The notes beneath the pieces are model-generated. The model made no database searches. It saw only the letters and a list, made by a program, of their open reading frames with translations, and was not told the origin of the DNA. From Weissella kandleri (lineage in GTDB: Bacteria > Bacillota > Bacilli > Lactobacillales > Lactobacillaceae), in the NCBI RefSeq assembly GCF_001438705.1, contig NZ_JQBP01000002.1, forward strand, positions 155,805-219,804: a stretch of 64,000 nucleotides of DNA, read 5' to 3'. The first letter of the stretch is position 1, and the number at the start of each line of letters is the position of its first letter. Shown piece by piece: positions 1 through 9,086 of this stretch. Both the position numbers and the translations under genes were made by a program.

Positions 1-557
1 ATGACCAAGAGCCTATGTTGGAACAAACGCGTGAATTAGTCCGGACTTTTAATAAAGTCTATGGTGTTGATTTGTTAAAAGAACCCGTGGGTTACTTCCC
101 ACCAAAGGGTCAGGGACGAATTCCGGGTTTGGATGGTGTCAAGATGTCAAAATCTCTTGGGAATGCAATTTACTTAGGGGATTCATCCGATGAGCTTTGG
201 GCTAAGGTTAAGTCAATGTATACTGATCCGACTCATGTGCGCGTTGAAGATCCAGGACATATTGAAGGGAATATGGTCTTTACTTACTTAGATATTTTTG
301 CGACCGATCAAGCCCGTGTGGATGAATTAAAGCAACAATATCAAGCCGGTGGACTGGGCGATATGAAGTTGAAAAAAGAATTATTTGAAGTGCTGGATAC
401 TGAGTTAGCACCGATTCGGGACCGGCGGGCGACCTTGGCAAGCGATCCAGTGGCCGTTTTGAATATGTTAAAAGAAGGTTCAATGCGGGCACGGCAAGTT
501 GGGCAAGCTACGATGCAAGAAGTTCGCGCGGCAATGGGAATTCAATACTGGGATTAG
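1..557 (+). CDS. trpS: Tryptophanyl-tRNA synthetase, C-terminal part (5' truncated by window)
   Basis: Class I aminoacyl-tRNA synthetase charging tRNA-Trp in the cytoplasm. The reading frame is open from base 3, so the gene begins outside the window. The first visible residues, DQEPMLEQTRE, match the ATP/tryptophan-binding stretch of bacterial TrpRS, and the KMSKS loop that stabilises the adenylate transition state follows at about base 142-156. The C-terminal helical region, ending in IQYWD, is complete. The next gene starts 22 bases downstream, with GAGG as its ribosome-binding site, so the two may be co-transcribed. The family assignment is secure; only the N-terminal half is unseen. Confidence 0.96.
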   Translation, partial: DQEPMLEQTRELVRTFNKVYGVDLLKEPVGYFPPKGQGRIPGLDGVKMSKSLGNAIYLGDSSDELWAKVKSMYTDPTHVRVEDPGHIEGNMVFTYLDIFATDQARVDELKQQYQAGGLGDMKLKKELFEVLDTELAPIRDRRATLASDPVAVLNMLKEGSMRARQVGQATMQEVRAAMGIQYWD

Positions 558-578
558 TAGTTCAGATGAGGTATTAAT

Positions 579-1508
579 ATGAGCTTTTTGGCAATTGTAG
601 ATTTAGGTTCTAATTCAACCCGTTTTGTCATTGAAGAAGTGACTGCAGACGGACAAGTTGAAGAAGTCTTGCGACAAAAGCAAGACACGCGTTTAGCGGA
701 GGGCATGACTCAAAATGCGGGGTATTTACAACCAGCCGCGATTGAACGTGTTGTAACAGCTGTGCGTGGCTTTTACCAGATTTATCAAAAATATCCGGCA
801 ATTGAAGTTATTGGGATTGCGACGGCAGCAGTCCGGGAAGCTTTAAATAAAAATGATTTACTTTTGCCTTTGTATAGCGAATTTGGAATCAATGTCCGAG
901 TTTTAACCGGGGACCAAGAAGCTTATTATGATTATTTAGGTACGGAATCGACCTTAGCTTTATCGGACGCTTGGTTATTAGATACTGGGGGTGCTAGTGT
1001 TGAATTGGTAGGTATTGAAAAGCAAATGGCAGCGAATTTTATTAGCTTACCATTTGGGGCGGTCAATTTAGCTGAACGCTTCCATTTAGATGTGGATGGT
1101 TTGTTGGAACAACGAAACCTCGACGCCGCGATTGATTTTATTGATCAAAAATATGCTGAATTACCTTGGCTAGAGACGGACCAATTGCCCATTGTTTTGC
1201 TTGGGGGCGCTAATCGAACCTTGGCGCGGCTAAATCGGAAACGTCAAGGTTTGCCAGATGAAGAAGATTTTCATGGTTATCATTTGTCAACGAGCCGGGT
1301 GGCGGAATTATTTAATGAATTATGTCAATTAACACTACAGCAACGCGCGGAATGCTTAGGTAGCGAGGCAAACCGGGCTGATATTATTATTGGTGGTTTA
1401 TTACCCTTAATGCGGTTAATTGAAATTACGAACTCAAAAGAAGTCATTTTTTCATCGTCAGGTGTGCGTGAAGGAATTTTGCAAGAATATGTTTTAGAAC
1501 AAATGTAA
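579..1508 (+). CDS. Ppx/GppA phosphatase family protein (exopolyphosphatase-like)
   Basis: Predicted cytoplasmic phosphatase of the ASKHA fold that removes terminal phosphate from polyphosphate or pppGpp. The phosphate-1 loop DLGSNSTR lies at residues 8-15 and the second loop LDTGGASVEL at 134-143; both are intact. At 309 residues it has the two Ppx/GppA domains but lacks the C-terminal HD domain of the roughly 500-residue E. coli enzymes, as is common in lactic acid bacteria. The start has GAGG about 8 bases upstream. It follows trpS closely and is followed by a hairpin at 1511-1537. Whether the substrate is polyphosphate or guanosine pentaphosphate cannot be told from sequence. Confidence 0.9.
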   Translation: MSFLAIVDLGSNSTRFVIEEVTADGQVEEVLRQKQDTRLAEGMTQNAGYLQPAAIERVVTAVRGFYQIYQKYPAIEVIGIATAAVREALNKNDLLLPLYSEFGINVRVLTGDQEAYYDYLGTESTLALSDAWLLDTGGASVELVGIEKQMAANFISLPFGAVNLAERFHLDVDGLLEQRNLDAAIDFIDQKYAELPWLETDQLPIVLLGGANRTLARLNRKRQGLPDEEDFHGYHLSTSRVAELFNELCQLTLQQRAECLGSEANRADIIIGGLLPLMRLIEITNSKEVIFSSSGVREGILQEYVLEQM

Positions 1509-1556
1509 TGGTCATTGATTTGTCTAAAAACAATGACGAAAATTAAAGCGTTTTAA

Positions 1557-1585
1557 TTGCAAACGTTTTCATTCGATGTTATAAT
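1557..1585 (+). promoter_or_regulatory. Sigma-A promoter with embedded cre-like operator
   Basis: TTGCAA at 1557-1562 and TATAAT at 1580-1585 are separated by exactly 17 bases. The stretch TGCAAACGTTTTCA at 1558-1571 matches the CcpA cre consensus at all but one specified position and overlaps the -35 element, an arrangement expected to give catabolite repression. A strong ribosome-binding site (GGGAGG, 1605-1610) follows, but the frame it serves is decayed (1619-1966). Confidence 0.7.
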
Positions 1586-1618
1586 GTAATTAACCTAAAG
1601 GAAAGGGAGGTAGAGAAT

Positions 1619-1966
1619 TTGGAACAATCTGATATTTTCGACCAATTCACATTGAATAACCTATCCATAAACGAGGGCATATCACAGTAGTGACTAGGAA
1701 ATTGCGTATCATTAAATTTAAAAGATAAACATCAGGCCATGAGTAGGTCATCCTAGGAACACTAGCAATCAGATTTATTACGAGTCATCAGTATCAACTA
1801 GATTGATAATATTTATGGCTATGCTAATAAGCTGCTCCTGATATGACTTGGTTTGAACCAAGACGTTTAGGCTAGTATTATTGGTGATGAATTTGGCGGG
1901 GTTTTGATTAATGACAGGCGTCTAAAACTGCAGATTAGACCTTTAATCATAACCGATGACAATTGA
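1619..1966 (+). pseudogene. Decayed gene, possibly a GGDEF-domain protein
   Basis: From a TTG at 1619, eight bases after GGGAGG, one frame can be followed for 115 codons but is broken by eight internal stops, mostly TAG. No frameshift is needed to keep a protein-like reading. The later part reads, with stops as x, SINxIDNIYGYANKLLL and ASIIGDEFGGVLIN, which resembles the D-x-D-N, YG and GGDEF signature regions of a diguanylate cyclase, with the first G replaced. The promoter and cre upstream are intact. The GGDEF identification is my inference from short matches; that this is a dead reading frame is plain from the stops. The rest of 1509-2140 holds only hairpins and terminators. Confidence 0.4.
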
Positions 1967-2022
1967 ATACAGGGAGATAAATAGTTCCCCCTTGAAGCGT
2001 ACTTAGTTACTGCTTCTAAAAG

Positions 2023-2055
2023 TGCACGCGGGCTAAAAGGCCGGCGTGTTTTTAT
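2023..2055 (+). terminator. Rho-independent terminator
   Basis: CACGCGGGC and GCCGGCGTG form a nine-base stem with one mismatch around a short loop, followed by a T-rich tract. It closes the transcription unit of the decayed gene. Confidence 0.75.
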
Positions 2056-2092
2056 TTGTAATCAATTAGATGGACGGCAGGAAAATGAATAT

Positions 2093-2121
2093 AAAAAAGA
2101 GCGCTATCTGAAATAGTGCTC
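2093..2121 (-). terminator. Rho-independent terminator of nnrD
   Basis: Read on the minus strand, GAGCACTAT and ATAGCGCTC form a stem with one mismatch followed by six T. It lies 20 bases beyond the nnrD stop. Confidence 0.85.
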
Positions 2122-2140
2122 ATACGAAACTTCGAAAATT

Positions 2141-2980
2141 TTAAAGGTTGGTGTTGATCCGGGCCATATAATTAGGTAAGTAATCAGCAATTAGACTAGG
2201 TTGAACCACCCAGTTGTGCGCTGCGAGTTCTTCGGCAATTGCACTGTGGGCATAGACGGCTGCCTCGGTAGCCCGGCGTGGTTCCGCGAATTGACCGATA
2301 AAGCCAGCAATCATCCCCGCCAAGGTATCGCCCATTCCTCCAGTAGCTTGATAAGGCCCACCAATTTGTAGTTGAACTTGGCGATTGTCGCTAAGTACCA
2401 CGGTATGATGTTGCTTTAAGACGAGGACGTCTAGATTTAAGTTTTGGCGTTGCAGATCGTTGAGCTCCATTGACCCTTGATACGGGATCATGACACTCGA
2501 AAGTTTAGCCCATTCACCTTGATGAGGAGTTGCAATGGTGAAGACGTCCGTTGGAACCATGATATGATGATCAGCAATCAAGTTTAAGGCGGAAGCGTCA
2601 ATCACGAGATTTTGCCCGGGACGCATCGCCCGCATGGTTGCCCGTACTAGTTCAGCTGCTTCATCGGATTCGCCCATTCCTGGACCAATTAAGACGACGT
2701 TACACTTGCGAACTTGGTCTAAAACTGGACCATGGTGACTCCAGTCAAGTCCCATGGCCTCGGGATTACGCACGCGCAAAGCAGTGAGATTTTCTCTTTG
2801 CGTTGCAACGGTTAAGCGCCCAATTCCTGAACTAACGGCGGCAGAAGCAGCCATTAAAATGGCACCGGCATATTGCAAACTACCTCCGATTAACAGGGCG
2901 TTCCCAAAGCTCGTTTTATTAGCCTGGGCGAAACGTTTTTGAATGACTTCATGTAAAATATCCGGTTTTAATTCTTCCAT
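2141..2980 (-). CDS. nnrD: ADP-dependent NAD(P)H-hydrate dehydratase
   Basis: Metabolite-repair enzyme of the ribokinase-like fold that converts damaged NAD(P)H hydrates back to NAD(P)H using ADP. Visible signatures are GGSLQYAGAILMA near residues 32-44, IGPGMG at 98-103, TPHQGEWAKL at 151-160 and the ADP-binding TGGMGDTLAG at 213-222. The frame is open to an ATG at 3049, but the ATG at 2980 is preferred: GAGAGG lies just upstream and the product, 279 residues, has the normal family length. There is no fused epimerase domain, so NAD(P)H-hydrate epimerase must be elsewhere or absent. Monocistronic, with its own terminator. Confidence 0.92.
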   Translation of the reverse strand: MEELKPDILHEVIQKRFAQANKTSFGNALLIGGSLQYAGAILMAASAAVSSGIGRLTVATQRENLTALRVRNPEAMGLDWSHHGPVLDQVRKCNVVLIGPGMGESDEAAELVRATMRAMRPGQNLVIDASALNLIADHHIMVPTDVFTIATPHQGEWAKLSSVMIPYQGSMELNDLQRQNLNLDVLVLKQHHTVVLSDNRQVQLQIGGPYQATGGMGDTLAGMIAGFIGQFAEPRRATEAAVYAHSAIAEELAAHNWVVQPSLIADYLPNYMARINTNL

Positions 2981-3152
2981 TTGAAAAATCCTCTCTCGGA
3001 AATGTGATTTTGCCGGTGGAACCAGCTGGAAAGGATGCTGATAAAACACTGACTTTTTGGCACATTAATAATTTAATTTAATTTTAGCATAAAATGAAAG
3101 GAAAGGACGAAGATTCCCCCCTGGACCGCTAGGCAAAATCCAAGGCACGCGG

Positions 3153-3181
3153 TTGATAAAATCATACTGTGATAGTATAGA
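3153..3181 (+). promoter_or_regulatory. Predicted secA promoter
   Basis: TTGATA (3153-3158) and TATAGA (3176-3181) are spaced by 17 bases. The predicted transcript would start near 3188 and include the structured element at 3218-3298. Confidence 0.55.
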
Positions 3182-3217
3182 CTATGATACAATAGGTGTT
3201 ATGAAGAATTGGTATAG

Positions 3218-3298
3218 TTTACCGTTATGTTGTAAGGTTGTGCATGATCAGTTAGCCACCAAGGATAGTGGTTTAATTAATGGCAACTGAACGGTAAA
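3218..3298 (+). promoter_or_regulatory. Structured 5' leader upstream of secA
   Basis: TTTACCGTT (3218-3226) is complementary to AACGGTAAA (3290-3298). Inside it CAGTTAGCCA (3249-3258) pairs with TGGCAACTG (3281-3289) with a single bulge, and a third small stem CCAC/GTGG can form in the loop, competing with the second. There is no U tract, so it is not a terminator. No RNA family was recognised. Confidence 0.45.
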
Positions 3299-3339
3299 AA
3301 TTAGATTTAAAAATTTGGATGCAAAGGTGAAGATAAAAA

Positions 3340-5706
3340 ATGGCAAATCCAGTTAGGAATTTGATTGAAAGTGACCGTGGGACGTTACGGCGGTTACGTC
3401 GCGTAGCAGATAAAGTTGAAAGTTATGCAGATGAGATGGCGGCATTAAGTGATGCAGATTTACAAGCTAAAACCCCTTATTTTCGGCAGTTATTAAAAGA
3501 AGGTAAAACATTGGACGACCTTTTGCCTGAGGCGTTTGCGGTGGTGCGCGAAGCTGCTAAGCGGGTTTTGGGCTTATATCCATTCCCCGTACAAATCATG
3601 GGTTCTGTCGTTTTACATGGCGGTAATATTGCGGAAATGAAGACCGGTGAAGGAAAGACATTGACGGCGACGATGGCGGTTTACTTGAATGCTTTGCCCG
3701 GTGAAGGGGTGCACGTTGTTACTGTCAACGAGTATTTGAGCCAACGTGACGGAACCGAAATGGGTGAATTGTATAAGTGGTTAGGCATGACGGTGGGGAT
3801 TAATCTATCGGATCAATCAGCTGAAGAAAAGCGTGCCGCCTATCAAGCTGATATTACTTATTCAACTAATTCAGAAATTGGCTTTGATTATCTTCGTGAT
3901 AACATGGTGACTCAGGCATCCGATCGGGTACAACGTCCATTGAATTTTGCGTTAGTGGATGAAACAGATTCAATTTTGATTGATGAAGCTCGGACACCGT
4001 TGATTATTTCTGGGGCGCCCGCGCAAGAATCAACGCAACTTTATATTCGGGCGGATCGTTTTGTTAAATCATTAGTGAAAGATAAAGATTTTGAGGTGGA
4101 TTTGGAAGCCAAGGCAGTCATGCTAACTGATGATGGAATCACGAAGGCTGAGCGTTATTTTAATTTGGAGAACTTATATTCTTCAGCTAATACGGCTTTA
4201 ACCCATCATTTGGATCAAGCTTTGCGCGCTAATTACACTATGGAAAATAATAAGGATTACGTGGTTCGTAATGGAGAATTAGTCTTAGTCGATGCTTTTT
4301 CTGGTCGAATTCAAGAAGGCCGGCGTTTCTCAGATGGACTACACCAAGCTTTGGAAGCCAAAGAACAGGTTCAAATTCAAGAAGATAACCGGGCGATGGC
4401 TTCAATTACCTATCAAAACTTGTTCCGACGTTATAAGAAATTGTCTGGGATGACCGGAACAGCTAAGACTGAGGCTGAAGAATTCCGCGAAATTTATAAT
4501 ATGGAAATTGTAACTATTCCCACGAATCGACCAAATGCGCGAGTGGATGAACCAGATTTGCTGTATCCAACTTTGCAGGCTAAGTTCCGGGCGGTGGTTG
4601 AACTAGTTCAAGAATTACATGCCAAAGGACAGCCAATTTTGATTGGTACGGTGGCTGTTGAAACCTCAGAATTAATTTCCAAGTTGTTAACGCGGGTTGG
4701 CATTCCGCACAATGTATTGAATGCGAAGAATCACGCCCGCGAAGCTGAAATTATTGCGAATGCGGGGCAACGTGGTGCAGTAACGATTGCGACCAATATG
4801 GCTGGTCGAGGAACCGATATTAAATTAGGCCCTGGGGTGGCTGAATTAGGTGGCTTGGCCGTGATTGGAACTGAGCGGCATGAATCACGCCGAATTGACA
4901 ACCAATTGCGTGGTCGTTCAGGTCGTCAAGGTGACAAAGGATATTCACAATTCTTCCTATCTTTGGAAGATGAATTGATGATTCGTTTCGGTGGTGACCG
5001 GATTAAAATCATGATGGATAAAATGAATCTTGAAGATGAAGATGCCGTTATTAAAAATGGATTAATCACCCGTTCAGTTGAATCAGCGCAAAAACGGGTT
5101 GAGGGAAACAACTACGATTCACGAAAGAACGTTTTGCAATATGACGATGTGATGTCACAACAGCGAGAAGTCTTTTATCGGGATCGTAACTACGTGATTG
5201 ATGCGCAAAAGTCATTGGAAGGCGTTTTGTTGCCAATGGTACAACGGACAATTGAACGAGTGGTGAAAGCCAATACCTTGGGTTCAGTCAAAGAATGGGA
5301 TTTGAACATGATTGCTGAATTTATGCGGGCGACATTGATGCCAGAAGCGATGGTACATCCTGAACAATTAGAAAATAAAACGCGATCAGAATTGACGGAC
5401 TATCTGTATAACTTAGCCTTAGAGGTTTACGCGGATAAGGTCAGCGACTTGCGGGATGAAGAACAACTGTTACAATTTACTCGGGTGGTAATTTTGCGGG
5501 TGGTTGATGAAGAGTGGACCGATCATATGGAAGCGATGAACCAATTACGTGATGCAATTCAATTGCGTGGGTATGGTCAGTTGAATCCTTTGATCGAGTA
5601 TCAAAACGAAGGCTTCCGCATGTTTGAAGAGATGATTGAAAAAATTGAGTACGAAGTTACACGCCTCTTTATGAAGTCCGAAATTCGGCAGAACTTAACG
5701 ATGTAA
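3340..5706 (+). CDS. secA: Preprotein translocase ATPase SecA
   Basis: Motor ATPase that drives signal-peptide-bearing proteins through SecYEG at the membrane. The Walker A region EMKTGEGKT is at residues 99-107 and the Walker B/DEAD-equivalent [12 protein letters not shown] at 206-217, with the usual DEVD read here as DETD. The preprotein cross-linking domain, the second nucleotide-binding fold (MAGRGTDI) and the helical scaffold follow in order. The protein is 788 residues and stops at IRQNLTM, lacking the linker and the C-terminal Cys-rich zinc tail that binds SecB, as in other lactobacilli without SecB. AAGGTGAAG precedes the ATG. Single gene ending in a terminator. Confidence 0.98.
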   Translation: MANPVRNLIESDRGTLRRLRRVADKVESYADEMAALSDADLQAKTPYFRQLLKEGKTLDDLLPEAFAVVREAAKRVLGLYPFPVQIMGSVVLHGGNIAEMKTGEGKTLTATMAVYLNALPGEGVHVVTVNEYLSQRDGTEMGELYKWLGMTVGINLSDQSAEEKRAAYQADITYSTNSEIGFDYLRDNMVTQASDRVQRPLNFALVDETDSILIDEARTPLIISGAPAQESTQLYIRADRFVKSLVKDKDFEVDLEAKAVMLTDDGITKAERYFNLENLYSSANTALTHHLDQALRANYTMENNKDYVVRNGELVLVDAFSGRIQEGRRFSDGLHQALEAKEQVQIQEDNRAMASITYQNLFRRYKKLSGMTGTAKTEAEEFREIYNMEIVTIPTNRPNARVDEPDLLYPTLQAKFRAVVELVQELHAKGQPILIGTVAVETSELISKLLTRVGIPHNVLNAKNHAREAEIIANAGQRGAVTIATNMAGRGTDIKLGPGVAELGGLAVIGTERHESRRIDNQLRGRSGRQGDKGYSQFFLSLEDELMIRFGGDRIKIMMDKMNLEDEDAVIKNGLITRSVESAQKRVEGNNYDSRKNVLQYDDVMSQQREVFYRDRNYVIDAQKSLEGVLLPMVQRTIERVVKANTLGSVKEWDLNMIAEFMRATLMPEAMVHPEQLENKTRSELTDYLYNLALEVYADKVSDLRDEEQLLQFTRVVILRVVDEEWTDHMEAMNQLRDAIQLRGYGQLNPLIEYQNEGFRMFEEMIEKIEYEVTRLFMKSEIRQNLTM

Positions 5707-5752
5707 TACGGTTAGGTCAAGCAATTTCAAACTGACTTGGCGGTAGTTTGAA

Positions 5753-5785
5753 AAGGGGTTGGTAATTTGTCCAGCCTCTTTTTGT
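5753..5785 (+). terminator. Rho-independent terminator after secA
   Basis: AGGGGTTGG and CCAGCCTCT pair with G-U wobbles around an eight-base loop, followed by TTTTTG. Confidence 0.75.
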
Positions 5786-5860
5786 TTGGCATTTTCAGTG
5801 AAGAACCAAGATGATTTGTAGTAAATTTGATAAAATTTAAGATTCGTAAAAGAGTAAGTG

Positions 5861-6976
5861 ATGGAATTAGTACCAATTCGGCAAAAATTAGAACAGATGA
5901 AACCTGAAATTGAACAATTGGGTGATAATTTAGATTTAGATGCGTTGACTGATCAAATTGCCGCGAATGAAAACTTTATGATGCAAGGTGATTTTTGGAA
6001 TGATCATGAAGCAGCGCAAAAGGTAATTGATGAAAATAATGAATTAAAGCAACGGCGCGATAATTATTTACAGCTGACGTCAGGTATTGAAAATGTGGAA
6101 ACATCGTTAGAACTTTTATCAGAAATTGATGACCCAGAAATTGAAGTAGAATTGACGGCTGATTTTGATAAATTACAGGCCGATTTAGAGCGATATCGGT
6201 TGGAACAACTGTTGAGTGAGCCTTATGATGCGAATAATGCCATTTTGGAAATCCATCCTGGATCAGGGGGAACCGAATCAGCTGATTGGGGTGCAAATTT
6301 ACAACGGATGTACACGCGTTGGGCGGAGAAACACGGTTTTCAAGTGGAAGTGATGGATTATCATCCTGGAGACGTGGCGGGGATTGATTCCGTGACACTG
6401 CGGATTGTTGGGCACAATGCGTTTGGTTATTTGCGTTCTGAGCGGGGCGTACATCGTTTTGTCCGGATTTCACCCTTTGATTCGGCTGGTCGGCGCCATA
6501 CTTCGTTCGTTTCGGTTGATGTGATGCCAGAATTAGATGACTCAATTGAAGTGGATATTAATCCCGCCGATGTTAAAATGGATGTTTATCGCGCATCTGG
6601 GGCCGGAGGACAGCATATTAATAAGACCTCATCGGCTGTCCGGTTAACCCATATTCCAACGGGGATTGTCGTTACCTCACAACAACAACGGTCGCAATTT
6701 CAAAACAAGGATACGGCATATGCGATGTTGCGGGCTAAATTATACCAACTAGAGTTAGATAAACAAGCTGAGGAACGTGCGGAAATTTCAGGAGAACACC
6801 TAGAAAATGGTTGGGGATCACAAATACGTTCTTACGTGTTACAACCGTATCGGATGGTAAAAGATCATCGGACGAATTATGAAAGTGGAAATCCCCAGGC
6901 CGTTTTAGATGGTGATTTAGATGGCTTTATGAATGCTTATTTGCAGTGGAAATTAGGACTTTTGAACCCTGAATAA
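5861..6976 (+). CDS. prfB: Peptide chain release factor 2
   Basis: Recognises UGA and UAA stop codons in the ribosomal A site and triggers peptide release. The codon-recognition tripeptide SPF is at residues 204-206 and the catalytic GGQ at 249-251, counting from the ATG at 5861. A GTG at 5858 is an equally possible start. An in-frame TAA lies immediately upstream, so the gene cannot begin earlier. The N-terminal segment reads QLGDNLDLDAL in one frame: the programmed +1 frameshift cassette (a CTT-TGA-C sequence after a Shine-Dalgarno-like stretch) that regulates most bacterial prfB genes is absent. In its usual position after secA. Confidence 0.97.
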   Translation: MELVPIRQKLEQMKPEIEQLGDNLDLDALTDQIAANENFMMQGDFWNDHEAAQKVIDENNELKQRRDNYLQLTSGIENVETSLELLSEIDDPEIEVELTADFDKLQADLERYRLEQLLSEPYDANNAILEIHPGSGGTESADWGANLQRMYTRWAEKHGFQVEVMDYHPGDVAGIDSVTLRIVGHNAFGYLRSERGVHRFVRISPFDSAGRRHTSFVSVDVMPELDDSIEVDINPADVKMDVYRASGAGGQHINKTSSAVRLTHIPTGIVVTSQQQRSQFQNKDTAYAMLRAKLYQLELDKQAEERAEISGEHLENGWGSQIRSYVLQPYRMVKDHRTNYESGNPQAVLDGDLDGFMNAYLQWKLGLLNPE

Positions 6977-7085
6977 ACCCTTTTGGTAAAAAAATTTAAC
7001 GCATGTTAGTTAAGGGTGCGTAGTATGTTAAAATGAAAAATTAACATAAACAATATTACTATTTTAAAATAGAAGAGAGGTCATT

Positions 7086-8105
7086 ATGCCAGTTTTAAAT
7101 TTAGATGATGCAGCGGCGGTGCAACGTTATCAAGCCTTTGTTCAAACGTCACCTTTTGGACGCATTACTCAAGATATTCGGTGGAGCCAAGTTAAAAATA
7201 ATTGGGAACCACGATACGTTTATTTAGAGAATGACGAAGGAACGATTATTGCGGCGATGTCGATTTTAATGAGTACAACGCCCAATGGTCAAAAATTTGC
7301 CTATGCCTCAAAAGGACCTGTGGTTGATTTTAATGATTTAGATTTAGTTGATCGCTTAGTGGCAGAGGCAAAGCAAGCTTTAGCAGATGAGCCAGTTTAT
7401 TTATTGCGTTTTGATCCAGAATTGGATTATAGTGATGCTTTTAATACTGCTTTGCAGGCCCATGGTTATGTTACGCGGAATCGGAATGTGGACGCTGACG
7501 GGATGCATGCGACGATTCAACCGCGGCGGAATATGATTATTGATTTGACCCAATGGCCGGACGCAAAAGAAACGTTTGATTTATACCCATCGAAAACGAA
7601 AAGCAAGTTAAAGCGCCCAATCCGTGACGGGGTTACAGTTCGTTGGGCTGACGATGCCACTGCTTTGGAAGCCTTTTTCACTACGTATGCTGATATGGCT
7701 GATCGGCATGGTATTTCGTACCGTCCGAAAGCGTATTTTGAGCGTTTACTTGCTGCGTTTGGGGCTGCGAATGGTGACACAATGCGAATTTACATGGCAG
7801 AAAAAGATGGTGAATTGTTAGCGACCGGGATAGGTTTTAAGTATGGTGATAAAATCTGGTATATGTATGCGGGATCAATGGACGGTAACATTTACTACGC
7901 GCCTTATGCGGTACAAACGGCGATGATTCAGTGGGCATTAGATGAGCATTTATCGGCATATGATATGGGTGGCATTGAGGTTGAAGATCCAAGTGATGGC
8001 TTATATGTCTTTAAGCATACTTTTGTCAAAGCGCCGGCTCGCGAATTTATTGGTGAAATCGATGTCGTGCTAGATCAAGACACCTATCATCAAATGGGTT
8101 ATTAA
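7086..8105 (+). CDS. femX: FemX-type UDP-MurNAc-pentapeptide alanyl/seryl transferase
   Basis: FemABX-family enzyme that transfers the first amino acid of the interpeptide bridge from aminoacyl-tRNA to the lysine of the peptidoglycan precursor, in the cytoplasm. Two GNAT-like domains are visible without the coiled-coil arm of staphylococcal Fem proteins; 339 residues fits the compact Weissella form. Segments such as QVKNNWEP, ASKGPVV, LYPSKTKSKLKRP, IWYMYAGSMDGN, YYAPYAVQ and LYVFKH match the remembered W. viridescens FemX almost residue for residue, which is the main ground for the genus assignment. The ribosome-binding site AGAGAGG precedes the ATG. The amino acid added (Ala or Ser) is inferred. 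Confidence 0.94.
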   Translation: MPVLNLDDAAAVQRYQAFVQTSPFGRITQDIRWSQVKNNWEPRYVYLENDEGTIIAAMSILMSTTPNGQKFAYASKGPVVDFNDLDLVDRLVAEAKQALADEPVYLLRFDPELDYSDAFNTALQAHGYVTRNRNVDADGMHATIQPRRNMIIDLTQWPDAKETFDLYPSKTKSKLKRPIRDGVTVRWADDATALEAFFTTYADMADRHGISYRPKAYFERLLAAFGAANGDTMRIYMAEKDGELLATGIGFKYGDKIWYMYAGSMDGNIYYAPYAVQTAMIQWALDEHLSAYDMGGIEVEDPSDGLYVFKHTFVKAPAREFIGEIDVVLDQDTYHQMGY

Positions 8106-8194
8106 AAGTTAGTTAGGCGTTGATTGTAGGGCGCTTTTATGTAGAAAGGACCAAGTTTAAGAGGCAAGCGAGCGGATGAAAATAGGTCTGATTT

Positions 8195-8216
8195 TGCGCA
8201 AATAGGCGCAGTTTTA
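8195..8216 (+). terminator. Weak terminator-like hairpin after femX
   Basis: TGCGC and GCGCA flank a six-base loop and are followed by GTTTTAT. The stem is short and the T run interrupted. Confidence 0.4.
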
Positions 8217-8261
8217 TGAGAAAACTCATTGTTTTAGCTATGAATTTCATTAAACTTGACG

Positions 8262-8267
8262 TATAAT
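8262..8267 (+). promoter_or_regulatory. -10 element placed for a leaderless start
   Basis: A perfect TATAAT ends seven bases before the ATG at 8274. No convincing -35 was found. If used, transcription would begin at or next to the start codon. Confidence 0.4.
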
Positions 8268-8273
8268 GATGAT

Positions 8274-9041
8274 ATGGAAAAAATAAATTCAAATCAAAAT
8301 TCCCGGGTAAAAGCCTGGACGAAATTACAAACAAAAAAAGGCCGCCAAGCGAGTCAAACATACTTACTTGACGGTTGGCACTTGGTCCAAGAAGCGATTC
8401 ACGCGAATGGTAAATTGCATGCGTTAATGGCGACAGAAGATCAATTTAAAGAACACGAAGTTGATTTCCCACAAGGAGTTCCCGTTTTTGTCATTGCAGA
8501 TGATATCGCGAAGAAGCTATCTGATTTAGTTACGCCTCAAGGTATTTTTGCCGAAGTTTCCCTTCCAAGCTCATATCGTGATCCAAAGTATATCCATGAT
8601 GGAGCATGGTTGTTCTTGGATGCGATTCAAGACCCTGGTAATGTGGGAACGATGGTGCGGACTGCAGATGCAGCAGGTTTTGCGGGAGTAGTCTTTGGTC
8701 AAGGTTCAGTTGATCCTTATACCCCAAAAGCAGTGCGGGCAATGCAAGGTTCACAGTTCCACTTGGAATTAACGGTGGGTGATTTACACACCTGGATTCC
8801 AGAGTTTACCCGTAATGATTTTACAGTTTATGGGACGCAATTAAATCCAGAAGCTGTTGATATTTTTCAGGTTCAACCAGCAACGAATTTTGCGTTAATT
8901 ATGGGCAATGAGGGTCAAGGCATGGACCCAGAGTTAGCAAAATTAACCTCGAAAAATTTGTATATTCCATTATCTGGACATGCGGAGTCCTTGAATGTCG
9001 GAGTGGCGGCTGGAATTGCGATGTACACATTGAAGCATTAA
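8274..9041 (+). CDS. TrmH/SpoU-family RNA 2'-O-methyltransferase
   Basis: SAM-dependent methyltransferase of the SPOUT (knotted) class acting on rRNA or tRNA. The N-terminal substrate-binding segment (LDGWHLVQEAI) is followed by motif 1 (LDAIQDPGNVGTMVRTADAAGF), motif 2 (LIMGNEGQGM) and motif 3 (IPLSGHAESLNVGVAAGIAMY), all intact; the last forms the knot that holds SAM. Length 255 residues from the ATG at 8274. An in-frame TTG lies at 8256, but neither start has a Shine-Dalgarno sequence, and TATAAT overlaps the region between them. The methylated nucleotide cannot be assigned from sequence. Followed 46 bases later by the HD protein. Confidence 0.9.
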   Translation: MEKINSNQNSRVKAWTKLQTKKGRQASQTYLLDGWHLVQEAIHANGKLHALMATEDQFKEHEVDFPQGVPVFVIADDIAKKLSDLVTPQGIFAEVSLPSSYRDPKYIHDGAWLFLDAIQDPGNVGTMVRTADAAGFAGVVFGQGSVDPYTPKAVRAMQGSQFHLELTVGDLHTWIPEFTRNDFTVYGTQLNPEAVDIFQVQPATNFALIMGNEGQGMDPELAKLTSKNLYIPLSGHAESLNVGVAAGIAMYTLKH

Positions 9042-9086
9042 GCTTCTTTGGTATTTATATGTTTTGATAAAGGTGGGGGCAAAAGC

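Noticed and set aside
5976-6545. 189-codon open frame on the minus strand inside prfB
   Set aside because: It lies wholly within a secure gene on the other strand, has no ribosome-binding site and no recognisable motif; it is a shadow of the prfB codon pattern.
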